The translations under genes were made by a program, and so were the position numbers. A stretch of 64,000 nucleotides of DNA, taken from JAGVSR01 sp964458265 (GTDB taxonomy: Bacteria; Pseudomonadota; Alphaproteobacteria; Rhizobiales; Hyphomicrobiaceae). Shown here in pieces: positions 1 through 8,546 of the stretch. The notes beneath the pieces are model-generated. The model was not told where the DNA came from. It worked only from the letters and a program-made list of their open reading frames with translations, and searched no databases. The stretch covers positions 1 to 64,000 of the forward strand of contig CAYWIF010000002.1 of NCBI GenBank assembly GCA_964458265.1, written 5' to 3'. How positions within the stretch are numbered: position 1 is the stretch's first letter; every line of letters begins with the position of its first letter.

Positions 1-87
1 TGGTGCGGACGGTGGGACTCGAACCCACACGCTCTTTCGAACTCAGGATTTTAAGTCCTGTGTGTCTACCGGTTCCACCACGTCCGC
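1..87 (-). tRNA. tRNA-Leu (anticodon UAA)
   Basis: The minus strand folds as a class II tRNA. A 7-bp acceptor stem is formed by 81-87 and 5-11, with discriminator A and an encoded CCA at 1-3. The anticodon stem CAGGA/TCCTG encloses the loop CTTAAAA, so the anticodon is UAA and it reads UUA/UUG leucine codons. A long variable arm and a GGTTCGAGTCC T arm are present, as expected for tRNA-Leu. The gene appears complete. Confidence 0.95.
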
Positions 88-127
88 GGGGAGCGGCCTT
101 TATGCTCTGTCGTAGGCCAGCGCGCAA

Positions 128-850
128 TCATCCGGGCAAACTGTCCCGGCGCCCGTGCCGGATCGCCGCCGCCAGCAAGATAAACAGCAGGAGCGCGTTC
201 AGCATGTGCCAGAGCGCGTGCGTTCCCCGCGCCCGCCCCCAGAACGACGTCGTGCCGCAAACCTCGAAATCGACTGTCCTGAGGACAAGCGACACGGCAA
301 ACATCGCGCCGGCCGCCAGCACCGGCCAACCTGCGGTATGCCCGCGCAGGCGCAGCACAGCCCCGATCAAAAGCAGCGCCCCAAGAGCCGGCACATAGCC
401 AAGCGATCCATTGAAGCACGGCCGGCCCGCTGCAACGGTAATTGGCAAGAGCTGAGGGTCGCATGGGATCGCCGACGCCCACCGCATGGCCACGAGAAAC
501 ATGGCGACGGCCACACCGACCGCCAGATACGGCGCGCCCAGAAACCGCCGCGTCGCGTACGCCAGATACCCGATCATGAAGATGCCGATTGGCGCTGTAT
601 CCGCGACGGATGCCCACCGGGTCGCGTACGTATGGAACAGAAAACTCCCGATGCCGATGACGGTCACGAGAGCCACAAGCGCCCATTCGATCAGCCGCGA
701 GCCGGCACCGGGTGAACGCGCCAGCATCACAGCGCCTGCCAGCGCCGCGATCAAAAACGCCACGTTCGAGACCGCATTGAACGGCTCGGCCCAAAATGCC
801 GGATCACCGGCCCGCTCGCAGTACGCGAAGATTCGATCAGTCCACGACAT
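128..850 (-). CDS. Ceramidase-family (CREST) integral membrane hydrolase
   Basis: A 240-residue polytopic membrane protein of the alkaline ceramidase family, whose members hydrolyse amide bonds in or near the membrane with a zinc ion. The N-terminus carries the family signature YCER followed by FWAEPFNAVSN. The proposed metal and catalytic residues of the superfamily are all visible: Ser and His in GSFLFHTY, Asp in VADTAP, and two His near the C-terminus in GTHALWH. About seven hydrophobic segments are spread along the chain. The start was placed at the ATG at 850 because family similarity begins there; an in-frame upstream ATG at 958 adds a poor N-terminus. The neighbours (tRNA-Leu downstream, a small divergent secreted protein) do not reveal a pathway. 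The substrate in a bacterium is unknown and might be a sphingolipid or another lipid amide. Confidence 0.8.
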   Translation of the reverse strand: MSWTDRIFAYCERAGDPAFWAEPFNAVSNVAFLIAALAGAVMLARSPGAGSRLIEWALVALVTVIGIGSFLFHTYATRWASVADTAPIGIFMIGYLAYATRRFLGAPYLAVGVAVAMFLVAMRWASAIPCDPQLLPITVAAGRPCFNGSLGYVPALGALLLIGAVLRLRGHTAGWPVLAAGAMFAVSLVLRTVDFEVCGTTSFWGRARGTHALWHMLNALLLFILLAAAIRHGRRDSLPG

Positions 851-972
851 CCAGATATTCCTGAACGCGAGGAAGTGATCGGCCTTGCGGCAATGTGCGT
901 TTTTTAAGGGCGGAGCCACGACTATACTGCTGGCATGGAGATGCCATCGTGGGCTCACCAGGAGTATTTTTC

Positions 973-1251
973 ATGGTCGCAAAATTCTGTTTCATCGCCG
1001 CTCTTTCCGTCGCTTATGCACTTCCGGCACTGGCTTCACCTGTCACACCGCGCGAGATTCGCGAGAAAAAAGTCACGGCCTGCAGCAAATACGGTTCGCA
1101 ATGCTACACGGCAAAGCTGGTCCACTCGCGTGTTGGCTGGAAGATGCGCCTGAAGGGCGGCACCCTGATTGACTGCGGCGTTACGTGTGACGACACCCTG
1201 CGCCGTGCCACGGTGGATTTCTGGCACGATCAACGCGAGCGGTCGCGCTGA
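973..1251 (+). CDS. Small secreted protein of unknown function
   Basis: A 92-residue protein that I do not recognise. It begins with a clear signal peptide: a Lys, then a hydrophobic core, ending in ALPALASP, so the mature protein is about 72 residues and periplasmic or secreted. The mature part is basic and contains four Cys, two in a CSKYGSQC arrangement and two in CGVTC, compatible with two disulfides. The ATG at 973 is preceded by CCAGGAG about 9 bases upstream, which decides the start over in-frame codons further upstream. It is transcribed divergently from the ceramidase-like gene and convergently with the thioredoxin-like gene, whose stop is 9 bases away. Confidence 0.65.
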   Translation: MVAKFCFIAALSVAYALPALASPVTPREIREKKVTACSKYGSQCYTAKLVHSRVGWKMRLKGGTLIDCGVTCDDTLRRATVDFWHDQRERSR

Positions 1252-1259
1252 GTCGTCGA

Positions 1260-1763
1260 TCAGTTTGCGGCCCTCTGGCCGGAGTTTGGTGTAGCACCGC
1301 CACCGGCCCTTTCCATCAGCGCCAGGAGTTCATCCGGCTTCTCGATGTCAATCGTATGCGGGTGCTTGGGATCGGACTTGCCTGTGAGATCGGACCGCAC
1401 CTCGCCGTCGGGCGTCATGAAGATGGTGCGCGGGACATAGGTTCCATCGGGTGCGAACGCGCCGTTCGCGGTCTTGTCCGCATCCGCATCGACGAGGATC
1501 ATCACGACGTCCTTTGCTGCCGCGACGACCCTTTCATCCTTGAAGACCGATCGGAACTTCGCGCACGCCGTGCACCACGGCGCATGGAAAACCATCATCA
1601 CCGTTTTGCCGGTCCGCGCCGCCTCCGGAATGCCGGTCTGAAGGCTATGCCAGGCAATCGCCGGCGCATTCCAGTTTTCCGCTCCGGGCGCATTGGCCCG
1701 CACCGGACTTGTCGCCACAACGGCAATGGCAAGCAGCGCGGCGAGAGTTGGCGGCATACGCAT
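1260..1763 (-). CDS. Secreted thioredoxin-fold protein (CxxC)
   Basis: A 167-residue exported protein with a thioredoxin fold. Residues 1-24 form a signal peptide (hydrophobic core ending near VRANA). The active site WCTAC lies around residues 63-67, and the segment GTYVPRTIFMTPDGEV supplies the cis-Pro region typical of TXNDC12/AGR2-like and DsbD-C-like thioredoxins. It probably acts as a periplasmic thiol reductase or isomerase. The start is supported by GGAGG eight bases before the ATG. It follows ftsI on the same strand with a 95-base gap, so it might be the last gene transcribed from the cell-division cluster, occupying the place where murE is usually found. Confidence 0.8.
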   Translation of the reverse strand: MRMPPTLAALLAIAVVATSPVRANAPGAENWNAPAIAWHSLQTGIPEAARTGKTVMMVFHAPWCTACAKFRSVFKDERVVAAAKDVVMILVDADADKTANGAFAPDGTYVPRTIFMTPDGEVRSDLTGKSDPKHPHTIDIEKPDELLALMERAGGGATPNSGQRAAN

Positions 1764-1858
1764 ATGGCTGACCTCCGGGGCAATCGAATGCTGTTTTGCC
1801 GTGTGTACGGCATCGGATCAAGACAGGATCGCACCCAAGTGTAACGCCGCGCCTGCTG

Positions 1859-3520
1859 CTAGAGCGCCTTCGCCGGAACGCCCAGGAGTGGCGCGATCCG
1901 CTCCACGAGCCGCGCTGTGGTGGGCGCCGCATTCCGCCCGGCTGTGATCTCGCCTTCGGTAATGGTCTGGCCTTTCGGCTCGAAAATCAGCACGAGCGTC
2001 ACATACCGCGGATCGGATGCCGGAAAGGCCCCGAGAAACGACGCGATAACCGACTTCTTGCGATATCCCCCTGCGGTCGCTAACTCAGCCGTGCCCGTCT
2101 TGCCCCCGACCTCAAAGCCTGGAACGTCCGCCCGGCGGCCTGTACCGGCAGGATCAGTCACATTCCGTCGCATGACCTCGCGCAGCAGGGCACTCGTGCG
2201 GGACGATACCACCCGGTCGCCGGATTTCGCTGGCGTTGCGGGATCGCGCGCCAGGAATGTCGGTGTAATTCTATTGCCGCCGTTCAAGAGCGCTGCCGAC
2301 GAAGCCGTAAATTGCAGCGGCGTGACCGCCAGTCCGTGCCCGAAGGCGAGGGTGATCTGCTCGATACGCGCCAACTGAGCAGGCTTCAGAGGTTCGGGAC
2401 CCGTCGCCACTTCGGTTTTCTGCGCGGACCACAATCCCAGCTTTTCCAGGAACGCTTTCTGCGTCTCAGCACCCGCCGAGAGTGCTAGCTGCCCGGCACC
2501 GACGTTCGACGAATGGATAAAAACTTCGGCGACCGACATCGGACGGCCAAGCGGGTGCAGATCTTCGATTGTATAACGCCCGGCCTTCAGCGGTTGCGTC
2601 GTGTCGACGAGGCTGTCCAGGCTCTTTCCCGCTTCCAACGCCATCGCAGTCGTCACGAGCTTCATGATCGAACCGAGTTCGTAGGTTCCCGACGCGACCT
2701 TGTCGGTGCGCGAAGGATCGAGCGACTCTTCGGCGATTGCCGGATCGGCGGCCGGCCGCGACACAGCAGCCGCGATTTCACCTGTGCGTGCGTCCATGAC
2801 GATACCCGCCGCACCGGTCGCCCCGTAGCGCGCCATGGCCTCACTGAGTTCGTTGTCGAGCGCGTGCATCACGCTCAAATCGATGGACAGTCGCACGGGC
2901 GCCCGAGCCGACAACCGTGCGCCGTGCGCCACCTCCGACGCTCCGATCTCGTCGATGTGCCGCTCGATCCCGGCGGTGCCGCGGTTGTCGATATCGACTC
3001 GTCCGAGAATGTGCCCGCCAAGCCGGCCCGCCGGGTACGTGCGGCGAACCTCGTCCATGAACAACAGGCCCGGAATTCCCAGATTGTGAACCCGCTGCGC
3101 CACCTGCGGACTGAGACCGCGCCGCACCCACACGAACCGGCGCGATTTGTCGGCTAGGTTGCGGCGCAACTCGCGCAGGTCCGTTTCAGGAAACAGCCGG
3201 ACGAGCCGTTCCGCCGCCTCATCCGCGTCCTGTATCAGCATCGGATCGGCATACAGCGACGGCATCTTGACGTCGGTGGCCAACAACCGCCTGTTCCGGT
3301 CAACGATATCCGGCCGCGCCAACGACGACGCCGACGACGACATCATCGAAACCCGTATCGCGCTTGTTCCTTGGTGCTGCAGAGCAAGATGCACGAGTTG
3401 CCCACCAACTGCCGTGAATGCCAGAGCAACGCCAAGTGCCAGAATGCGCGAACGTGATCGCGGAGCTGCCGCTCGCAGAACGAGAAGATTATTCTCCGCC
3501 ATCCCTCTACCGGCAGACAT
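1859..3520 (-). CDS. ftsI: Peptidoglycan D,D-transpeptidase FtsI (PBP3)
   Basis: Class B penicillin-binding protein that crosslinks septal peptidoglycan. With the ATG at 3520 it is 553 residues: a short cytoplasmic tail, one transmembrane helix around residues 25-48, a PBP dimerisation domain, then the transpeptidase domain. All three catalytic motifs are present: SIMK (nucleophile Ser about 284), SSN (about 337-339) and KTG (about 474-476). The ATG at 3520 has GAGG just upstream and lies 7 bases after the ftsL stop; a second ATG at 3502 is an alternative. It is the last recognisable dcw gene here, since murE and murF do not follow. Confidence 0.95.
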   Translation of the reverse strand: MSAGRGMAENNLLVLRAAAPRSRSRILALGVALAFTAVGGQLVHLALQHQGTSAIRVSMMSSSASSLARPDIVDRNRRLLATDVKMPSLYADPMLIQDADEAAERLVRLFPETDLRELRRNLADKSRRFVWVRRGLSPQVAQRVHNLGIPGLLFMDEVRRTYPAGRLGGHILGRVDIDNRGTAGIERHIDEIGASEVAHGARLSARAPVRLSIDLSVMHALDNELSEAMARYGATGAAGIVMDARTGEIAAAVSRPAADPAIAEESLDPSRTDKVASGTYELGSIMKLVTTAMALEAGKSLDSLVDTTQPLKAGRYTIEDLHPLGRPMSVAEVFIHSSNVGAGQLALSAGAETQKAFLEKLGLWSAQKTEVATGPEPLKPAQLARIEQITLAFGHGLAVTPLQFTASSAALLNGGNRITPTFLARDPATPAKSGDRVVSSRTSALLREVMRRNVTDPAGTGRRADVPGFEVGGKTGTAELATAGGYRKKSVIASFLGAFPASDPRYVTLVLIFEPKGQTITEGEITAGRNAAPTTARLVERIAPLLGVPAKAL

Positions 3521-3527
3521 GACCGCC

Positions 3528-3824
3528 TCAGTGTGCCGTGGAACTGGTCGTGATGTCATTCGGTGAACGTCCAATACCCGGCAACAGGTGCCGCGCCGCC
3601 ACCGGTTCCAGACCAAGTCCGCGCGCAATCGGCTCGATCCGGTCCGGGCGCGCAAGATGCGCCCGTTCGGCCCTTAGAACAGCGATGTCCGCCCGGGCAC
3701 GCTCGGCTTCCCGTTCGCGCGCCTGTAACCGCCCCTCGATCATGCGGGTGTCGTAATTGAGTCCGTAGAGCAGAAAGGCGCTCGCCAGCGCGAGCAGCAC
3801 AGCAACGAGGTTTAAAATTCGCAT
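3528..3824 (-). CDS. ftsL: Cell division protein FtsL-like
   Basis: A 98-residue bitopic protein: a very short N-terminus, one transmembrane helix (about residues 4-24), then a periplasmic coiled coil rich in Arg, Glu and Ala (about 30-62). This architecture, the small size and the position between rsmH and ftsI identify it as FtsL, which recruits FtsW/FtsI with FtsB and FtsQ at the septum. Sequence similarity alone would be weak, because FtsL diverges fast, so position carries much of the weight. The gene is separated from ftsI by 7 bases and from rsmH by 60 bases, which indicates one transcript. Confidence 0.85.
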   Translation of the reverse strand: MRILNLVAVLLALASAFLLYGLNYDTRMIEGRLQAREREAERARADIAVLRAERAHLARPDRIEPIARGLGLEPVAARHLLPGIGRSPNDITTSSTAH

Positions 3825-3884
3825 TGGCCACTCCGGTTTGCGTCCGGCGTCTGCGCGCCGCCGATGTGGACCCGGCCCGGTCTA

Positions 3885-4871
3885 TCAGGGTCCGGAGATG
3901 TCCCAGGCGGGAGCATCGGTCCGGATAGCGGACCTGAGCCGTGCCGAGCGGGCACGCGGGTTCACATCCAATTCACCTTTCTGAGGTGTTAACGGACGCG
4001 AGTTAACAATCCGGAAAGTTGGGGGCGAAAGTTGTAAGTTCTTTTGCGGCAGGTAGCGCGAGCCCTGATCTGATTTGCCGGCGCGTTCCGACAGAAATCG
4101 CTTAACAATTCTGTCTTCCAGACTGTGAAAAGTGACGATCACCAGCCGTCCGCCGGTGGCAAGAATTTTTTCCGAAGCTTTCAGGCCTCGTTCCAATTCC
4201 CCCAACTCGTCATTCACAAAAATTCTGAGTGCTTGAAAAGTGCGCGTTGCCGGATGCCGACCGTCCTCCTTGCGACCGTGAAAGACGCGCAGCACGAGAT
4301 CAGCAAGTTCCTTCGTGCGTGTCACGGGTCCCGCCGCCCGCGACTTGACGATGGCCCGCGCAATCGCCCGCGACCGCCGTTCTTCGCCGTAGGCATAAAT
4401 GATATCGGCGATCTGCTCTTCCTTGAAACTATTGACCACTTCCGCGGCACTAGGACCGTCCTGCGACATACGCATGTCGAGCGGCCCATCGCTCTGAAAG
4501 GAGAACCCGCGTTCGGCCTCATCGAGCTGCATCGACGACACCCCGACGTCGAGTACCACGCCGTCGACCGCCGCGATACCAAGCTCGTGGGAAGCGTCGA
4601 ATAATTCGCTGAACGGCCGGTGCAACAGCGCCAGTCTCGGTGCGAACGTCTCAACGAGCTTCGCGCCTGCCGCTATTGCAGCGGGATCGCGATCGAACGC
4701 AATCACCCGGCAGTCAGCGGCTTGCAAGATGTTGCGCGTATATCCGCCGGCGCCGAACGTGCCGTCAATGTAGGTTGCGTGCGGCCGTGGGCTGAGAGCG
4801 TCGAGCACATCCGCCAGCATCACCGGAATGTGTCGCGGCGCATCCGGCGTCGAACCGGAGCGTGCGCTCAT
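3885..4871 (-). CDS. rsmH: 16S rRNA m4C1402 methyltransferase RsmH
   Basis: S-adenosylmethionine-dependent methyltransferase (formerly MraW) that modifies N4 of C1402 in the decoding centre of 16S rRNA. The 328-residue length fits the family. The N-terminal HIPVMLADVLDAL, the SAM-binding DGTFGAGGYT, the segment GVSSMQLDEAERGFSF and the C-terminal FHSLEDRIVKRF are all diagnostic. Its ATG overlaps the mraZ stop by four bases (ATGA), showing translational coupling within the dcw transcript. Nothing unusual is seen in the sequence. Confidence 0.96.
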   Translation of the reverse strand: MSARSGSTPDAPRHIPVMLADVLDALSPRPHATYIDGTFGAGGYTRNILQAADCRVIAFDRDPAAIAAGAKLVETFAPRLALLHRPFSELFDASHELGIAAVDGVVLDVGVSSMQLDEAERGFSFQSDGPLDMRMSQDGPSAAEVVNSFKEEQIADIIYAYGEERRSRAIARAIVKSRAAGPVTRTKELADLVLRVFHGRKEDGRHPATRTFQALRIFVNDELGELERGLKASEKILATGGRLVIVTFHSLEDRIVKRFLSERAGKSDQGSRYLPQKNLQLSPPTFRIVNSRPLTPQKGELDVNPRARSARLRSAIRTDAPAWDISGP

Positions 4872-5350
4872 GCGCCGTCTCCTTCACCGTCGCCGGATGG
4901 CGATCGGCGTCCGAGAAGCTTGCGATGCTCTTGAACCTTTTCGCGCGCAGCGCGCCGCCGCTCGTCGAACCGCTCAGGCGACCACATCTGGAACTTGTCG
5001 CCAAGCCCGACAAAAGTGACTTCGGATTGAAAACCGGCGTGGAGGCGTAGCAATTGAGGAAGCACGATGCGCCCGTCGCCGTCGACCGCGAGAACCTGCA
5101 CGTCACCATAGAGCGCGACAGAGAGTTGGTCACGCTCGTCCGAATAGTCCGGCAGGCCTGCGAGAAGCCCATCGATTTTCTGCGCAAGTCTCTCGCCGCC
5201 TGCATCGAGCGCAGGAGCATCGAGCGAAGGGTAGCAGTAGATGCCACCGGCATATCCGTCGCGCTCGAGCACGGCGCGGAACGGAGCGGGGATCGACACC
5301 CGTCCCTTGGCGTCGATCTTGTTCGTGAATGTCGAGACAAAGCGGTCCAT
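4868..5350 (-). CDS. mraZ: Transcriptional regulator MraZ
   Basis: A 160-residue DNA-binding protein with two SpoVT/AbrB-like halves that assembles into rings and represses its own dcw operon in the species studied. The N-terminus FVSTFTNKIDAKGRVSIPAPFR is the classic MraZ start; the second half repeats it as LYGDVQVLAVDGDGRIVLP. I chose the ATG at 5350 (MDRFVSTF) because the family begins there; the longer frame to 5401 adds a non-conserved extension. The last four bases overlap rsmH. A series of ATGG(G) units about 180 bases upstream, described separately, is a plausible target for it. Confidence 0.94.
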   Translation of the reverse strand: MDRFVSTFTNKIDAKGRVSIPAPFRAVLERDGYAGGIYCYPSLDAPALDAGGERLAQKIDGLLAGLPDYSDERDQLSVALYGDVQVLAVDGDGRIVLPQLLRLHAGFQSEVTFVGLGDKFQMWSPERFDERRRAAREKVQEHRKLLGRRSPSGDGEGDGA

Positions 5351-5531
5351 CCCCCGGTTTCGAACCTCGCCTTCGACGCCCACTCGATCCTTCGGTCGCA
5401 AGGCTCCCTCGAACCGCTCCGAAACTCATCGCCCTTCCGCTCCGGCGGGGCCGTGGCAGTCGTCCTGATCTGGGCCCTCTCTCCAGATCGGCGCCAAGCC
5501 ACGGATCCCTACCCGGTGCGGTCGGGCATTT

Positions 5532-5587
5532 ATGGGATGCCATGGTTTTTTATGGGCGTCAATGGTTCGTTAATGAATAAGCATGGG
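5532..5587 (+). promoter_or_regulatory. Candidate MraZ-box: ATGG(G) units in 10-bp phase
   Basis: On the plus strand ATGGG or ATGG starts at 5532, 5542, 5552, 5562 and 5583, with an AATG at the 5572 position, so the units keep a spacing of 10, 10, 10 and 21 bases. MraZ in E. coli is reported to bind TGGG-type direct repeats spaced by about 5 bases, giving a 10-bp period. This block lies about 180-240 bases upstream of mraZ, but the repeats read on the strand opposite to mraZ. The spacing is seen directly; the binding is inferred. Confidence 0.5.
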
Positions 5588-5632
5588 ATAACCAGCCATC
5601 GTCGGTCGAGGGCGAGCGAAGCCGGTTCCACG

Positions 5633-5662
5633 AAAAAAGGCCCGGAGATTCCGGGCCTTCGA
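5633..5662 (-). terminator. Rho-independent terminator
   Basis: On the minus strand AAGGCCCGG pairs with CCGGGCCTT around a 5-base loop, followed by a run of T. It lies 30-60 bases downstream of the stop of the Ser/Pro-rich protein gene (5691) and separates that gene from mraZ. Confidence 0.85.
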
Positions 5663-5690
5663 TCGATCAAACTTGTTGAAACGCCAGTTT

Positions 5691-6650
5691 TTACGGCGTC
5701 GGCGCGGACGGCTCCAAAGCCGGCGGCGTCGCTGACCCGTTCGACGTTGAGCCGTTTGGCGTCGACCCATTCGATGTCGAGCCGTTCGGCGTCGTCGCGG
5801 AAGGATCGCTAACCGCCGGTCCGTTCGTCGTTGGTGTATCGGCCGAATGCGGAGCGCTGCCAGCGGTTCCGGAGCTGTCACTGGGCGGCGTTGAGGACGA
5901 ATCCGTGGGCGACCCACTCGAACTATCCGTCGAAGGCGTCATGGTGCCGCCGGACGAACTGTCGGTCGATGCGCCGTTCGAAGTCGCCCCCGAGGCTGCA
6001 TCGGCCGGAGGTGTGGACGAGGACGAGGGGTCGCTTGATGAAGAAGCTGCCGGGCTGTCCGGCGTGCCCGCTGCTGGAGCAGCAGTGTCACTGGAAGGAG
6101 CGGCGGACGGGCTGTCTGCTGGCTGGTCTGTGGATGCCTCTCCCGTCGGCGCTGCATCGGCCGGCTTTTCATCGGGCTTCGCGGCTTCGGTCGTCGTATC
6201 TGCCGGCTTGCCGTCAAGCTTCGCGTCTTCGCTCTTGGCGTCGTGCGATTTGCTGTCCGTTGCGGCGGACGGCGTCTCGCTCGGCGCAGATTCTGAAGAC
6301 GCGGCCGGCGCATCGGTCGTCTCCGGAGCAGGGTCTGCTGGTGTTTCAGGAGCTGCTGCAGCCGGTGCGTCGCCGCTCAGCCTTGCACGCTCCGCCGCAA
6401 TGAGTTCCTCGATTTTTTTGAACGCTTCTTCGGCGACGTTCCGTGCAGTCTCCGATCCGGCGACCTTGCCTTCCAGTTCGGTCACCTTCGTGGTGAGTTC
6501 TTTGACCTGCAAAATGGCTGCATCACGAGCCAGCTGTACGGTCTCGAGTTGCCGTGTCGCATCGTTACGGCTTGCCATCATCCAGCCAGCGAAACCGAGA
6601 CACGCCAGCGAAATCGCGGCAAATGCTGTCTTACTTATTCCTTCAAACAT
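5691..6650 (-). CDS. Membrane-anchored coiled-coil protein with long Ser/Thr/Pro/Ala-rich tail
   Basis: A 319-residue protein of unknown function. Residues 5-25 form a hydrophobic helix (signal anchor). Residues 30-90 are charged and heptad-like, a likely coiled coil. From about residue 95 to the end the chain is low complexity, rich in Ser, Thr, Pro, Ala, Asp and Asn, and finishes with iterations of a short TPNGS/TSNGS unit. The likely topology is N-terminal in the membrane with a flexible extracytoplasmic tail. The start has AGGAG nine bases upstream. It sits between rnpB and the dcw cluster on the same strand and has its own terminator. The repetitive DNA at 5730-5800 could vary in length between strains. 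I cannot assign a function. Confidence 0.7.
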   Translation of the reverse strand: MFEGISKTAFAAISLACLGFAGWMMASRNDATRQLETVQLARDAAILQVKELTTKVTELEGKVAGSETARNVAEEAFKKIEELIAAERARLSGDAPAAAAPETPADPAPETTDAPAASSESAPSETPSAATDSKSHDAKSEDAKLDGKPADTTTEAAKPDEKPADAAPTGEASTDQPADSPSAAPSSDTAAPAAGTPDSPAASSSSDPSSSSTPPADAASGATSNGASTDSSSGGTMTPSTDSSSGSPTDSSSTPPSDSSGTAGSAPHSADTPTTNGPAVSDPSATTPNGSTSNGSTPNGSTSNGSATPPALEPSAPTP

Positions 6651-6906
6651 CTTATCGTCTCCTCCCGGGCATCTCGGCGTGCCCCTCCCGCACTCGGTCT
6701 TGACTGACCGGTGCCAGCTTAATTGAGAACAAGTCTAAGAGAATAGTCGCGTAAGGTGAACACCTGACTTTACGCTTTTCCGTGAAAGCGGTTTTGAAAT
6801 GAATACGGCACTCGGTTCCAGGATCGTCTTCGCCGGCGCACGCCAAACGGGAGCGCTTCGTCTCGGTGAAGGGTTCCGGAGGAAAGTCGGAAAACTCCAA
6901 TAATGT

Positions 6907-7377
<471 letters not shown>

Positions 7378-7430
7378 TGAGATAAGTGGCCTTGCCGGCG
7401 CGAACCGTCAAGCAACCGTTGCACCGAACC

Positions 7431-7646
7431 TCAAGACTTCGTCACCGTTCCAGCCTGATAGACCGGCCGGAAGCGTCGCGTACTAATCGTGATCCGCTCG
7501 CCGATCTGCGGCTGCGGCTGGCCCTGCAGCACGAAAATCACGGCCAAACCGCTGTCGGTCACAAGTTCGCCGAACGAGCCGCTCCATGAGCGCACCGTCC
7601 CGGTGAAAATCTGGGTTCCCGGCTCGAAAAGTTCGAGTTCACCCAT
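7431..7646 (-). CDS. Small conserved hypothetical protein, possible beta-barrel
   Basis: A 71-residue cytoplasmic protein. It has no signal peptide or membrane segment and shows alternating hydrophobic residues with Gly turns (FTGTVRSWSGSFGELVTDSG, then VIFVLQGQPQPQIGERITI). This resembles a five-strand OB or cold-shock-like barrel, but it lacks the RNP1/RNP2 motifs of true cold-shock proteins. GGAG six bases before the ATG supports the start. It lies between rnpB and the amidase gene on the same strand, 114 bases after the amidase stop. The function is unknown. Confidence 0.65.
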   Translation of the reverse strand: MGELELFEPGTQIFTGTVRSWSGSFGELVTDSGLAVIFVLQGQPQPQIGERITISTRRFRPVYQAGTVTKS

Positions 7647-7760
7647 GGATCGCTCCGGTTGTCGGGTTGCTGCGCCGGGAAAAACCGGCGCACCGTATCG
7701 CCTACTGTCACCTACGAACGATCCCTATGCCAAGTCCTTGCGGCAAGCTTTTGATGATTG

Positions 7761-8546
7761 TCAGCCAACCGCGGCGTCGGGCAGCGCCTCCACGAGACGA
7801 CGCAAGGTGACCAGGGTCGATCGATCGAGCTGGCCGTCCACCCGCCCCGGCCGGAAGTGTAACTGAAACGCCCTCAAAACGAACGCCAACCCTGCATCGA
7901 GCGGTCCCGCCTCTTCCACACCATATCCGTACCGCGCAAGCAGACCCCGCGCTTCCGCCACCTGGGGACCATCCCCGCCAGGTCCCAAACCCGCATCGCC
8001 GCCGTCAACAGGCTCCGGCGGCAACCAGAACCCGACACCTTCCGCCGCCAGCCGCTGCCAGTCGAATTTCTCTCCCGGATCGATTTTCCGGGACGGCGCG
8101 ATATCGGAATGCGCAAGCACGCGCTCCGGAACGAGCCCATGCCGCCGGCAAATGTCCAGCGACAGTGCGGTGACCGCCTGCATTTGAGCATCAGGAAAAT
8201 CGGGATAGCCGAGAGCATGGCCGGGATTTTGAATTTCGATTCCGATCGAAGCCGAATTGATATCCGTCTCGCCATGCCAAGACGACACGCCGGCGTGCCA
8301 AGCGCGCATCTCTTCGGCCACCATCTGTGTGACACGCCCGTCCACGTCGACGACGTAATGGCACGACACTTTGCAATCCGGCCGGGAAAGCACATCGAGC
8401 GCGCGTTCGATCGACTCCAATCCCGTGTAATGGAGAACCAGGATTGAAGGTGAAAGCCCGCGGAACCTCGGCTCGATATTCGGCGATGGGTAAAGATCGG
8501 CTACGAGTGCGCTGTCCGGCGCGGTGATCAGCGGCGGCGCAATCAT
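7761..8546 (-). CDS. N-acetylmuramoyl-L-alanine amidase, AmpD/AmiD type
   Basis: A zinc amidase that cleaves the bond between N-acetylmuramic acid and L-alanine in peptidoglycan. The 261-residue chain has an Amidase_2 domain (about 25-170) with the zinc His in LVLHYTG and in VLAHSDIAPSRKIDPG, plus the conserved SIGIEIQNPG. A C-terminal peptidoglycan-binding domain 1 (about 195-255) ends in FRPGRVDGQLDRST. No signal peptide is evident, so it may be the cytoplasmic recycling enzyme, although the PG-binding domain is more usual in AmiD-like envelope enzymes. Its start overlaps the stop of the upstream DjlA-like gene by four bases, indicating coupled translation. Confidence 0.88.
   Translation of the reverse strand: MIAPPLITAPDSALVADLYPSPNIEPRFRGLSPSILVLHYTGLESIERALDVLSRPDCKVSCHYVVDVDGRVTQMVAEEMRAWHAGVSSWHGETDINSASIGIEIQNPGHALGYPDFPDAQMQAVTALSLDICRRHGLVPERVLAHSDIAPSRKIDPGEKFDWQRLAAEGVGFWLPPEPVDGGDAGLGPGGDGPQVAEARGLLARYGYGVEEAGPLDAGLAFVLRAFQLHFRPGRVDGQLDRSTLVTLRRLVEALPDAAVG

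Noticed and set aside
66..794. 242-residue minus-strand frame overlapping the ceramidase-like gene
   Set aside because: It is an alternate frame of a GC-rich gene, Arg/Gly/Ala-rich, and runs into the tRNA gene.
3970..4020. Two TTAAC words in tandem resembling a CtrA site
   Set aside because: They lie inside the rsmH coding sequence with a nine-base spacing and no promoter context.
5831..6726. Long plus-strand frames antisense to the Ser/Pro-rich protein, one of 273 residues
   Set aside because: They are produced by the repetitive, GC-rich sense sequence; the sense frame has a good ribosome site, membrane helix and terminator.
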